A stretch of DNA of 64,000 nucleotides from Lumbricus rubellus (Eukaryota; Annelida; Clitellata; Crassiclitellata; Lumbricidae): positions 30,959,173-31,023,172 of the forward strand of contig OX243814.1 of assembly GCA_945859605.1 (NCBI GenBank), given 5' to 3'. The translations under genes were made by a program, and so were the position numbers. The notes beneath the pieces were generated by a model. It had not been told where the DNA came from, did no database searches, and saw only the letters and a list, made by a program, of their open reading frames with translations. How positions within the stretch are numbered: position 1 is the stretch's first letter; every line of letters begins with the position of its first letter. Positions 47,133 to 60,234 of the stretch are shown here, in pieces.

Positions 47133-48260
47133 GCACCCAGAGGTTCGTAATCATGGGTGAGATGGACATAACAAACTGGCATAATCATGGAAAGGTGACA
47201 AAGGCAAAAAGAAAAATGTTGTTTTAATCATGTTTATTAAATATCTTAAGCTTTTTCCACAGGTGCACATACATGCCGATCCCAATAGTACACAATATAG
47301 CGATTAATATAGTAAATAGCAGACCAAACAAACAAATTAAATATCAATTTTTAAATACACCAGAAAGAAATCTTATTCACAATACAGTTCCTCCCAAATT
47401 GTCACCGTCGTCACTGTTACTTCAATCATTGTCTTCTTCAAAGATTCAACATTTCCTTAAATGCTAACAAAGAACTTCTGAGGCCATCCTTACACTTCAT
47501 CTCCAGTAGCCAGTACGGCTATTTTAGGCTGAAGACTGGAGTCACTGTTATAATATTGGTGAATGTATATATTAACAATCTACACATGTATACATTTCCT
47601 CTTCTGCTTGTTACACAGCAACCGAGGTACTTGAGCGGGTAAATAAATTCAGACAATCAATGCATTCTCGTTATACGGATTAATTAATAATTACCCAATT
47701 AAGAGGATCTCAGAAAAGGTTCTGCATCCAAAGCAGCACTAACAGTTACAACGAAATCAATTAGTAACCGTACAGATCAGTATGATCCAGATTATCGCTA
47801 AGACCATCAGACTTGAATTTCCCATTGAAGTTTTCAATACTCTCGCCAAAGGGACCAGTCACCAGATAAATGGAAAGACTCGCAAGCGAAAAAGATGTTA
47901 TTTGACACAACAGGATGCAGCCTCTCGTCATCAACCTTCTTCGCAGTAACCATAAAGCGACCTTGGCCAAGCATAAAATCAACTTTGAACAGCAAGAAGC
48001 AAAATTTCTTATAATTAATCAAACGCAAAGAAAACCACAAGTTCAACCCAACTCCCATTAAACTGACCAGTTAATATATATGTACTAGCGCTGCGGTTAC
48101 TTAAAATGCTATGTTACAAGCCAATACAACACTGCTTCACAAACAAATTTCTAGCAAAGAATGAGCCAATTTAACGCATGCAACACCACCGCGGCTATTA
48201 CAGTTAGATTTTGCGATCTGGCGAGAGAAAACGTCTGCTACGTCTGTCCAATCTGCTTGA

Positions 48261-48340
48261 TTAACCCTTTACCTGTTCATTTTTCCTGTTAAGCCCGTGT
48301 TTTCAGCGGATATTCTCGGGGCAAACGGGTAAAGGGTTAA
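48261..48340. mobile_element. TTAA-flanked palindromic mini-element, family B
   Basis: TTAACCCTTTACCTGTTCAT at the left and CAAACGGGTAAAGGGTTAA at the right, with AAGCCCGTGTTTTCAGCGG and ATTCTCGGGG inside. Confidence 0.7.
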
Positions 48341-49439
48341 AACTGGTAATTATCGAAGTGTCTGCGTGACACAGTTTTGCTTGTTAACTTTTTACTCAAG
48401 CAAATACATTCAACAATGAATCACAGTCAGTTATGAAAGATATCACAGATATCCATGCATTGCACTCTTTCTGTACAATTGAATAAAATCATGATGAAAC
48501 AGGACTCGTGTAATACAAGTGACACGGCAGTGATGTTCGGATAGCTTGCAGGTGAAGGACTCTTATCTTACACGGGAACAAGTTTTCATTTCAAGGCATT
48601 AGCTAAACTTGCAAATGAAGTTCGCTATTTTCGAGGCAATATGTTTTCAACTGCATTTCTCTTAGGAGCGCATTTGAAGAAATCAGTTCAGGTTAAAAGT
48701 TCATAAATTCAACTTAAACAACTTCAAGTAAAGCAATTCAATACCAAACATGATCAGTGGCCAAGCAAAAAAGTTGGATTTAATAGTAAATAACACCCAA
48801 ATTAGAACACTACTTCCTGTACGAGTCGTCACACGATTAAAGCTGTATTCCGAAAAATTGTAACTGCTTAATTTCTTATACAAAATGTTCCATTGATTGA
48901 GTAGCATTCGTTTGAATCACTTCAATAAAATTCAAACGGTCAATTCTAAACATCTACAAATTCTGTTAACTTAATTACAACACCCTTATTTGGTAAATGC
49001 CAAATTATATCGACCAATGCTGATTTCCTGATTGCAAAAAATATGGAACACTATTAATTCATTTATAGGAACATTAGCTAAATTGCTTTTAAATATAATA
49101 AATCAGTACAGTTGACGATAGCCATGTAATGGCAAAAAGCAAAACTGCTATTAAATGTATACGAAACCTTTACCAGCAATATTCCACAATTTAAGTTAAC
49201 ATTGAAATATTTTGCAGAATGCCATCAACAGAAAATGTCCTGCAAGATGCTTAACAAATTTCAGGCATTCTGCAAAACCTGATGAAACTGGCATTACAGA
49301 CACAAATTATTATTTCATCCGTTGTAAGAGGCCATAGAATTTCAAAGACACCAATAACAAAGGCAATTTGACACAAGTTGTGAAGATTTGAAAGCAAGAT
49401 GCAGAAGTACAGGTAACTAAATGACACTGGTGCAACACA

Positions 49440-49510
49440 TTAACCCTTTAATGCCGGAGGGTATAGAATTTCCCATACCATTTACTACCATCTCGGCATT
49501 AAAGGGTTAA
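49440..49510. mobile_element. TTAA-flanked palindromic mini-element, family A
   Basis: 71 bp: TTAACCCTTTAATGCCGGAG ... CATCTCGGCATTAAAGGG TTAA. Very close to 33075-33144 and 33299-33369. It lies in the region just after the FAM193 stop. Confidence 0.8.
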
Positions 49511-49863
49511 GCAACTGAATCGATTATATCGATCTCGTTTGAAGTTGCTAAGCATTTGACGTGCGTGCCACTCCGATCAGAACGAGCACAAAACGAAGAG
49601 AAAAGGACAGTGAACCCATAATTCATCCGAATGGAGTGAGTACCGAGTACCTTGGCAAATGCTGTTCCACCAGCCTTTGAAACTTGTGCAACAAACGAAA
49701 CTAGAGAAACCATTCGGTAAAATGATTTATTGTACCAATCAAGTCTGCAATTTATGAAGATAAATGACAAAGATGTATGCGAACGCATCCAATCATCCGT
49801 GTCACCATCCTCAGCAACACGATGCAGACGAGTAACGGAGGGGTCGTCGTCGCAAGGTCGTCG

Positions 49864-52800
49864 TCACTGGCAACCAGTTGCTGTAGCCGCATTCTTCTTC
49901 TTGTTGAAGAGGTCCTTAACGTTTTTGTTAAACAGTTCTCTGACGTTGTTCAGATTCACCTTCCGACGATTTTCACTCGGAGCAGAGTTCGAACAGAACC
50001 TGTCGCCAAAAGAAAATGCAAAGAATAAGGTTTAGAAGTTGGTTGGGGTGAACACTGCACCAAGATAGCAATTATAAGTGCAACAGGGGCGGATCCAGGG
50101 GGGGCTTATCCGGCCATGGCCCCCCAATTTAGGAATGCCATGTATCGTGCCCCCCCATTTGGATTGAACATGCTGTGGAACAATGTATAGATTACACATT
50201 TTGGCCCCCCCACCCACTATTAAGAAATGGCCATGCATTGTGCCCCCCCATTTGGAAACGACATGTATTTCCAGAAGTTCAAACCTGAGGACTAAAAAAA
50301 GGTCAACTTTTTGGTGGATGAAATGGTATGATTTTCCCGAAAATGTTGGCAGACGACTAAAAAAAAAGTCATCAACTTTTATGGCGGATGATTTTTCCGA
50401 AAATTTTGGTAGACAACACGAAAAAAAATTCCCCAGACCCAAGGCCTAGAATTTTTGGTCCCCCCCCCCGTTCAAAGTTTCTGTATCCGCCCTTGAAGTG
50501 CAATCACTATTGCATTACTAATTAAGTTCTAGTTAAGTGTTATGTATCCTATGAAAACATTCATGAATATTAATTGGGAAGAGGGGTCAGGATAATATAA
50601 GCTACTAGCTTTTGCTAGCTCCTGTTGCATTGTACTGTACCTAGTTGTTCACGTTTCTATAACCAGAGTTGAACGTGCCCAAAAATTTTTTTAAAAGTCA
50701 CATGATGATTTATACACAGGCTATTAAGTGTGCACAGATGTAACGAATCCTGCATGCTAAGTAAGCGTATAAGTAAAGCTGAATTTGGAATTTCAAACTT
50801 CTGGTTACTGGTGTATCGAATAAATGGCCCGGCCACAACCACGGCAAACACATAGAAACACAGAGCTCTGTTTATCAAAGCGATTTTATTCAAGTCTAAC
50901 TTGTTTTGAATGCACTCTTCGTTCGGTCCAAGTCCAACAGCGGGCTGGCAGATATAAAGAAATCAAGGGGCCAATCAGCCACTTGATACCATTGGCACAG
51001 TTGTAGCTACCTGATGAATATTCAACAGCTGTTTTGCTTCCTCAACTGGCTGCAGTTAAGAGATATAAATTGCCGGGCGCAGTGGTGTAGTGGTGGTGTC
51101 GTTGCCTTGGAGCCGGAAGGTTCAAGGTTTGAATCCACCTTGCCGTGTAAGGACCTTGGGCAAGTCCTTCACTCACAATTGCTCAGCGCTTCGGCGTGAA
51201 ACTCCTATGCAGTGTCCGCTCTGCATTGGGGAGCACCTCTGAGTAGCGATAACTTGAAAGGGCGCTATAACAAGTGCACATACAAACAATAAGATTCATT
51301 AACATGTATACCTGGTCACTGGCAGACCGTGGTCAATCTACATTACATGGACATCGGTGCCAATTGTGTCAGAAAGCACTAAGGGTTCTTCATAGAACCC
51401 CTACCCCAAAGATAACACTGAAAGAGTTCTCACGTACCAGTATTTGGTTAAGTGACAGACAGGCAAACTCAGCATTTCAATACCATTCCAGTAGACCTGC
51501 ATCTAACGTCAATATAAAGTAGTTAAGTACCTTTTGAATTCTTCAATTTCCCGTTCATTTTCATCGAGTTGAAAGTCGCCTGGCACATCTTTTGGCATGA
51601 ATATTTCATCTGCAGAAGAAAAATAAACCTTTATTTATTTTTATTTCGGAAATTTATATAGCGCCTCTTCAAGGTAGGCTACTCGGAAGCATTCCCGGCC
51701 CAACCACGGCTAAATAAAAGTTTTTAGGTTCTCAAGGAACAGAGCGGAGTGACCTCTGGGAATTAAGTGCAATGTAACAGGGAGACCATTCCAGGTGGTA
51801 GGACCAGCAACAGAGAACGAATGCTGCTGTCAGATAGCAGTCCGCAAGTGGGGAACATTGTACAAGTATGAACACCTGTGTAATTGTGTATTCATTCCTA
51901 GCAAACTAACTTGTGTAAAGCCTCAAATCACACAAAACCACGGTAGAAAAATTATCGCTGCCATCACTACCCAATATTTACATTAGTCTGTACATATATA
52001 ATTCTGGTAATGATTAGCAGCTTATGTCATAAGAAATTCATAAATATTGAAATACTCAGTTAGCCTTCCTACATCACTGTGACTTTATTTACGGGAGTAC
52101 TGAAATATATCTCCCATACACTCTAACCCTATTGTTGACAATATTTTTGGCTATCTTGTGGGGCGCGGTGGTGAAGTGGTGGCGTTGTTGCTTTGGAGCC
52201 GGAAGGTTCGAGGTTCGAATCCACCTCGCCGCGTATAGGGACCTTGGGCAAGTCCTTCACTCACAATTGCTCAGCGCTTCGGCGTGAAACTCCGATGCAG
52301 TGTCTGCTCTGCATTCGGGAGTGCCTCTGAGTAGAGAGATATTCAAGGGCGCTATAACAAGTGCACATGCAAACAAACAAATCTATCGGTAACTAATAAT
52401 TATAAGTAGCAACTGCCACCAGACAACGTGAGACTTCACCGTACCAACAACAGACAGACTGCTTTTTGACTTGTTTTTTCGTTTGCTTTTCTTCGATTTG
52501 GTCGTGGCACCAGCGCCACCAACTGCACCATTGGATGCCTACGAAGACACAGATACACAACGAACAAATGAATCATGGTGGCACCATACAAACAACCAAA
52601 CGATTAAAAATAAAATCCTTTCTGCAAACAAACCGTTTTTCTACCAGAAAAAAGGACAACGAGAATCTGTGACATATGATCGGTAGACACATACATCAGC
52701 AACCATTCTTTTCTAAAACAATAAACATTACCCAGTTTCTCTGTCTCGTTACTCCTTTTTGTTTCCTTTTCTTGTTTCGTTGCATGGGCGCCCACACGTA

Positions 52801-55800
52801 GGGGCCAGGGGAAAAATCGATTCCATATTTTTTAACTAATACTTTTTGGCTTTTAATAAATTTTGTCGCACCAAAGCGGTAATAATTATACACAACTTGA
52901 AACTAAGAAACCTCTGTGAAATATGACTGTGTTCTTTATTTTCTGCTTTGCATTTTCAAGCTCTTGCTAAGAAAACGACCGAGACCAAATGTTGTTGTTT
53001 GGCCCCTCCTGCAAAATTTCTGCGGGTGCCCAAGTTTTGTTGCTACTTCTGGATCAACTGCACAAACAACTCTGTACTTTTTCCACTAATCTACTCCATA
53101 ACCTCTGAGCTGATGATAATAACCCACTTAACCCCTTTACCGTGATCCCCGAGTGAACTCGTCCAGTTTTAACTATTAAAATTTTTATCACACGGTTAAC
53201 GGGTTAAGTAACATTTCAGCCAAGTTCTGACATGTGTAAACCAATTCACACGACAGCTTAATGCTCATGACATAATGTAAATAAAATTTTCCACTAGTTC
53301 CTGAAGATGCTCCTTGTTAAACTACACGATGTTAGATGAAGAACATGTATTTTTCATAATCACTGCAAATCACATCAATAACACAGTGAATTCCACTCAC
53401 AAATTGAAAATCACAGAAGTCCTCCGTCCCCTCGTTAAATTATGAAGGACTTAGCCCCTCACCCCACGATATTATACGTTCCTGTGACTCCACAACATAA
53501 TACTTCTAACTGGTAATTCCCCCTCCTCATTTTCTTTCCTCAAAACTTATTTCTTCTATTGTGGGCTTGTGCACCGGGAGCGCCTCTGAACTGTTCACCC
53601 TAGTAGAGGCGCTTTATAAATGTTTTAATACAATACAATACTTTCTATCACCTCAAAGGCCATATTTTCCTATAACTAAACTCCAAGACACATGTCTTAG
53701 AGTTTAGTTATTACTTGCTTGCATGACACATTAACAAGCCTTAGATTCACCGAGAGAAAGAACAATCTATGAAGAGAATAAAAGAAAGACAAAGGACAGC
53801 GGTTTGTTTTAGCTACCTGATTGTTCTCAGAAGCGGCGGCATCTGTTGATTCAGTTTTAATCGTCGAAGGATTAACCCTCGGCCGGCGATCGTTAGTCGT
53901 ATAAATTTCCAGCTCAGGTACGCCGTTCACAACAGCGCAAGTCCTATTATTGACGTCGGCCAAACTACTTTTCTTGTTGTCTCCGTTAAGTAATTTTGCA
54001 GCTTCCGAAACCGACTGGGGTCCATCATCCACGATTTGTCCGGGCGGTCCAAAAGATTTCTTGTTCTTCCTGCAGCCAACTGCAGCAGCAGCAGCAGCAG
54101 TCTTCTTGTTCTCTGACTTGCTTCTCGCATCTACGTTTGCAGACGAACCGTTTGAAGATGACGACCGACCGTTCTGAGATGCGTTGCTAAGCGACGCATC
54201 AACCGTCGATTGTTTTACGGTATCGTCATGGGAACCTACGAGGCCGTTGGTCTGCTTCTTGTTTGGAGGATTCTGCAGCGACTGCAGTTTGCTCTTTGCA
54301 GCAGCTGCACTAGGTGACAGTTGGTCTTTGTTGCCAGATGCCTGTTGTTGCTGTTGTTGTTGTTGCTGTTGCGGTTTGTTTCTCGCCTTGCCATTGGCCG
54401 CTGCTTGACTGGCCTGCTGTGCACCGCTACTACACTGAGATAGCGTCTGCGGTTTCTGCGGCTTCACCTCCGACACCCTGCAAGGCTCTTGAGGTGCTTT
54501 ACCCACCTTTGCCGCGCTTGATTGGACTGCAGGTTGTTGTGGCACCTTACCCCCTGGTGCTGTATTCGACTGGGGTACGATCACCTGTGGCTTTAACCCC
54601 GGTGCAGCAGCACTAGACTGGGGTTGATTTGGGGGTGGCTTAGACGCTCCCTTTGTTCTGCCTTGGGGAGCGGCGATCTGCGGTTTCGGCCTTCCTCCCG
54701 ACTGATCTGCCGCAGTTTGCAGAGGTCGATTCCCCGGCGCAGGATCTGGTTTGGATGAAGATCGCTGCGGCTGCTGATGATCTCTCTGCGCATTGCTCGC
54801 CTGCTCCGTTGAAAGACGTTGCGACCTTGCCTCTGTCTCCTTCGACCTTGCCTCTGCTTCCATCGCTGCTGCTGCTGCTGCTCTCGACTCTTGCTTCTCT
54901 CTCGACTGCTTCTGCTGCTGCACAGCCTGCATGAACAGCTTCTGAAGCGGTTTGTTCTTCGCAAGTTCGGCTTGCAGCAGCGGACTCGCAAGGATCGTCC
55001 GCATCCCTTCCTCCGAACTGATCGTCACCGGTTTCATCCCTTCCTCCACTCGACTCGGTTCTCTCGTCTCCGATGAATCGGCAACCATGCTCTTCAGCTG
55101 ACCGACTTCCTTAGCTTTTGCCTTCTTTGCCGCGTCTCCGTCCATCTTTCCCAGAAGCAGACAGTGACTGGAAGACTGTCTCAGCACGTCGGTCGTTGAG
55201 CGCGTTTCGGAAATGCAGTTTCCGTTCTGGCGGGCGACTCCAGACGCAGCTGTCACCCTTCTCTCGCCCTCTTCCGCCATCTTACCCCTCCTCCTCCTCT
55301 CCTCTTCCCCTGCATTACTTACCCCCGCTCCATCGGTTTCCCCGTTAACACGAGTTCTGTTCTTTGACGTCGTCGTTTCGGATTTGTCCGCCGACCTCGA
55401 CGAAGCATGATGGTCTCTGTTGAAATTCATCGAGTTCAAAACGTTCAGCAGCTTCAGACCTTCCATATCACCACCACCACCACCGGAACCTTCCTTCGAC
55501 CTGCTGCTGCTTCCAGGATGGCCACCGTGCGAATCTTTGTTCGAGCAACACGACGAATGGTCTGCAGTGCAGTGGTTCACGAGATGTCGGGTGGTGCCGG
55601 GCGACGGAGGAGCGTTCTTTCGTTTGTTGTTGCCACACGTTCTTCGCGAGTTCTCGTCGGTTCTCGCGTCCTTTGCCTTCTGCTGGAGCTATCAACATTT
55701 AAACGCAATATTAAATTATATAATATGCAATTTAATCCAAAGTCCACATATGCAAGTATGCATGCAGCTTCAGAAGCGCATAGGCAGAGCCGTAAAGGAA

Positions 55801-58800
55801 CTGACAAAAGCATGGTCGTCTAAGGTGTCTAAATATATGCACATTGCAATAGGCAAAATGGTAACTTCAGCCATGATGTATGCAAGGATTCTGATGTGAT
55901 ACAGAATTAAACTCTTGAAGACTAATCTCGATAAAAATCAAAACAACCAAGATGCCAATGTCAGATTTTTGCAAGGTCGAAAATGAAGACCTGAGGCCAT
56001 TATGTGAAACTGTGAGTGTCGATGGTCATCAGTAAAACAACAAAGCCCACAGAACCAGGAAGTCCCATCCGCTATCAAAACGCCAAAGGTGCCACACTAA
56101 TTTTGTAGTAAATGTGCGTATACTTTTTAAAAATTTATTTACTGAGAATTTGATATAGCACTCCTTCAACCGGGGTTGGACTGGGAGTGCTCCTGAGTAG
56201 CAACCTTGAAGGAGCGCTCCCAGTCCAACCCCGGTCAAATAAGAAAGTCTTGAGAAGAGAAAGAAATGAAGTGGACATACGGTATACAGTAGAATACCAC
56301 ACAGTCTATATGATTCCTTCCTTATGGCAATAGTCCAACAAAAATGCAAGGATTGTCGAAATAGAGAGCAGAAATTAAATTCCAAAATGCTCCTCTGAAA
56401 ACTTTCTGCAGGTGATTCCACATATGGAAACAAGTCTGCTAAAAAAAATAAATTACAACATAATCCCAAACACATACAGCGTTCCTTCCGGAAGACCAAG
56501 TGGCATAAGCATCAAGCAGTCATTACATGAACAAACATAAAATGTAGAAGCACACAAACCTTTCGCAGTTTCTGCCGTGAGCGTTTGGCGGCTTTGGCTT
56601 TCGACTTTTCCATCGCCTCATCCTCACCGTTGATGAACTTGAGCAATTCTTCGATGTCCGTCAGATGTGAAACCTCCTGTTGCCGCGAAGAAGGGTTCGG
56701 TTCGATTGGAACCGGTTCCTTCTTTTCTTCCTCCTTCTCTGGCTCCCCGCCTCCTGTCTTCTGCTCGTTCTGCTGAGTAAGGCACTTCACTCAGTTTATA
56801 AAACACTTGAACCAGTCTAATCAGCTATTTAACGCTACTGCCAACAGTTTGCAACAACAATGTGGGGGAGAGAACCTCCAGGAATTAAGTCCTAAGACCC
56901 TATTAAAAATGCCCTTTAGCTTAAAACGCAGTGATGGGGTTGAAGATTTCATAGGCTTAACACTTCATTGATTGATTGATTGATTAATGTTCAACTAACA
57001 ACGTGAATTAACCAATCATGTCACGTATTCATACAACATATTCAAACACAAAGTACCACTCAAGTCGAACAATTCTATAACTTTCATTCCATATGAAAAC
57101 AACTAAACTACACTAGCATAGTTATAAACCTAAACATATCCAAACAAAACTATTCTAAAAATTCTTCTGCCATCAAAAACATTCATGGCTTTAAATATTC
57201 GTAATTTTCGTCACCATGAGGCAATCTCTAAGGCCATTCTCTTGGAATAAGCACAGATGACTCAAGAGGTGGAAGCACTGCAGAAAGAGAAAGACTTAAG
57301 GTCAAGCCTCATACATTCAAATGACTTAACCCTTTAATCCTATACCCTCCGGCATTAAAGGGTTAAGGTCAAGCCTCATACATTCACCACAAAACACATA
57401 CTTTCTTTTTCAGTCGAAGCCGCAGTCGATCACGCATTTCTGCGTAGTTCTTGCTCGTGGGAAGTGTCAAAGGCTAAAAGAAAAACATTACACGAATCTA
57501 ATCCACTTAATAGTCAATGAAAACTCACTAAAGTTCTGCTAAAACTACAATTGATGTGATCAATACGAAACAAGAATTTATTTCATAAACGGTTTGTTAA
57601 AGCTAGAAACAATGAAAACTGAATGACCACCTTTGTGGTGAAAAAATGAAAATTTGAAGTCAAAAATTGTATTCCTAACACAGAAAACTAGAAAGCTGTT
57701 CATCTGACAAAATTTGTCAGTACATTTTCCATGATGAATTTATTCCGAAAGATTATGAACTTTGAGAATGCAGTCTTGAACAATGGTTCAATTTATCAGC
57801 CTTGGCCATACAAGTCTAGTCGTAAAAAATAGATACTCAATGACACAGTAACTTCTGTGACACAGCAAGAACAAAGTATTTATCCAAATGGATACATAGT
57901 AGAACTTTTTAAGAGATATTATTGACAGATGCATGCAAGAAATCATATATATATGAGCATTGGCATTGCAATGTAATGTAATTTAATTAGTAATTTCTAT
58001 ATTGGCATTGTTTTGATTTGAGACACTTTCTAGTATATGGCAAAAAGGCAAAGCAGAAGCAGGCAAATAAAATCAATAGTCAGTTGAGTTAGAAATTCGG
58101 TTTCTGGACGGAAAAGGTTTATAGGAAAACTTATTCTAAGAACATTTTCCGACGATGCAGTCTTCTTGTTTCAGCACATGCCTGGTTCAATACTTTCTTC
58201 AAGAGTAGTACAACTGACAGCTGTTGCTATAAATGCTGTTTCCCTTGCAAGAGGCTAAGAAACTTTGGTTGTGCTTAGGTACCTTGCTAGACTTTTGATG
58301 GAATTCACAAAAGGTGCAATATATAAATCCAGTGAATCAATCAACTGACAAATCATTTTGATGCTTTTTTCACTTCTCACAAGCGCAAGAAACTGGGTTA
58401 ATGAAAAAGCGGCAAGCATAATCGTGGCATTAGGAAATGTTGGAAGCATGCTACCCGAGTGGTCGGACAGTGATTTCCCAGCATACCAAGCATTAGGGCT
58501 GCGATTAATACGATTCAAAGGGTGCCATATTTCACCGTCGGTTCGGTACAGTAAGCATAAGCGTGTCATTAGGAAATGTTGGAAGCATGCTACCCGAGAG
58601 TAGTCTGACGATGATTTCCTAGCATCCCAAGCATTAAGGCTGTGATTAACCCTTTAATGCCGAGATAGTAGTAAATGGTATGGGAAATCCTATACCCTCC
58701 AGCATTAAAGGGTTAATATGATTCAAAGCGTGCCATATTTCAGCGTCGGTTCAGTACTCACGGTGCTATGGCCAAAGACCTCGCAGTGCCAGCAGTCACA

Positions 58801-60194
58801 GTACTTTCCATCCTTCTGGTTCGAACTCGAGGACCCGCTTTCGTCCTGGCTGTTGAATCCCTCCTCATCCTGCTGGCTGTCCGACTTGCAATATCCCGAC
58901 GAGTGCTGATCCTCGCAGCTTCCACCCGAAGGCAATGAACCGGAACCGGACCGTTGGCACTGCATCGAGTGATGGTACGCCAACGGTACAGACCCGTTTG
59001 CAGAGTCCGCAGGAGGATGGGCGTCGTAGTCCAGCGGACCGAAGTTGACCGATGGGTAACCGTTGGCAACAAGAGAGAACTGGCTCATAGCGTCGGAACG
59101 CAGTGGGGTTGCGGAGGTTGAAGCGGCCATTGATGATGTCCGATGATCTGGATGTACGCAGGATTTCATGGCACCATCAACAGCACTGCCGTTGTTACTC
59201 TGAGGCAGACTGTTAATGACAGAATTCTTCGTCGCTATACCGGTCATACCGTTCAAACATGCAGCAGGCATCAAATCGGAGCGAAGCCTCGGAGATGAAA
59301 GACCGTGGGGTGACGCCGAGTTGGCACTGCTTATGCTGATGGCCTGGCAGGAATTCTGAGGCTGCACGAAGAGGGCAGGTGCGGCCGCAATCTGGTAGAA
59401 GGATGACGACGAGGAACTGAAAGGAGTGGTAGAACTGGTGGAAACGGGCAGCGGCGCCAGCGGCAACTGAAAGCAGTATGGCTGCTGCTCCGACGCATAC
59501 TTGGCAACCGGAAGAGTACTAGCCATGCTGAGAGGAAAGAGCGGGACTTCGTTTGATGTTACCTGTGGAAGAGGGTGGTGAAGATTGCTCAACCCCAGTC
59601 CAACACGGTTCTCGGGCGATATGCCGCTGAACGCCCCCGAGGACGACATCACAACTCCCTTGGAAGAGGCCACGCACGAATGAGTGACTGGGACCGGCCG
59701 ATCCAGTTTAAACCACGCTCCACCGTCCACCACGTTGGACTGGACATCACCCGCCGCGTTGGGCGTCAAGGACAGAGTTGTGAAGGGCAACGAAGACCCG
59801 TTGTTGTTGGCCATCAGAACCTTGCCGTAATTATTCTGCTTCATGAAGAAAGAGGAATTCTGAAGCTCCCAGTCGGACAGCATAGCCGGACTGGGGAACA
59901 TGCCGTCTGAATCGGAGACGTGACCTTTCGGCACCAGCTGCTCCATGCCGTCGCCCTGTTGGCGCCGAAGCGGAAACGCGTGGAGCTGGGACGAGTTCCG
60001 CGAGGCACACGGGTCACGGCCGAGCGACTGCAGGCCAGAGGTCGTTGGACCGTGAATGTGAGGATAGATGCTTAGAGTGGAAAGTGAAGGCATGAGCGGC
60101 TGTTGAGGAAGATCAGCTGCAAGAGAACTCGTGCTGCTATTCTGGCTCACACATGAAGAGCACTGACAAGGCGGCGGCGCCTGTTGCTGCTGCC

Positions 60195-60234
<40 letters not shown>

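Larger units (their letters stand above)
47233..49863 (-). other. Putative long 3' UTR of FAM193
   Basis: A long open-frame-poor, A/T-rich stretch follows the FAM193 stop. A - strand AATAAA lies at 47233-47238. It contains palindromic mini-elements at 48261 and 49440. No introns or other genes recognised. The true 3' end could be nearer the stop codon. Confidence 0.35.

Noticed and set aside
54184..55899. Plus-strand ORFs opposite the large FAM193 exon
   Set aside because: Leu/Cys-rich shadows of the Gln/Ser-rich coding strand; no exon structure of their own.
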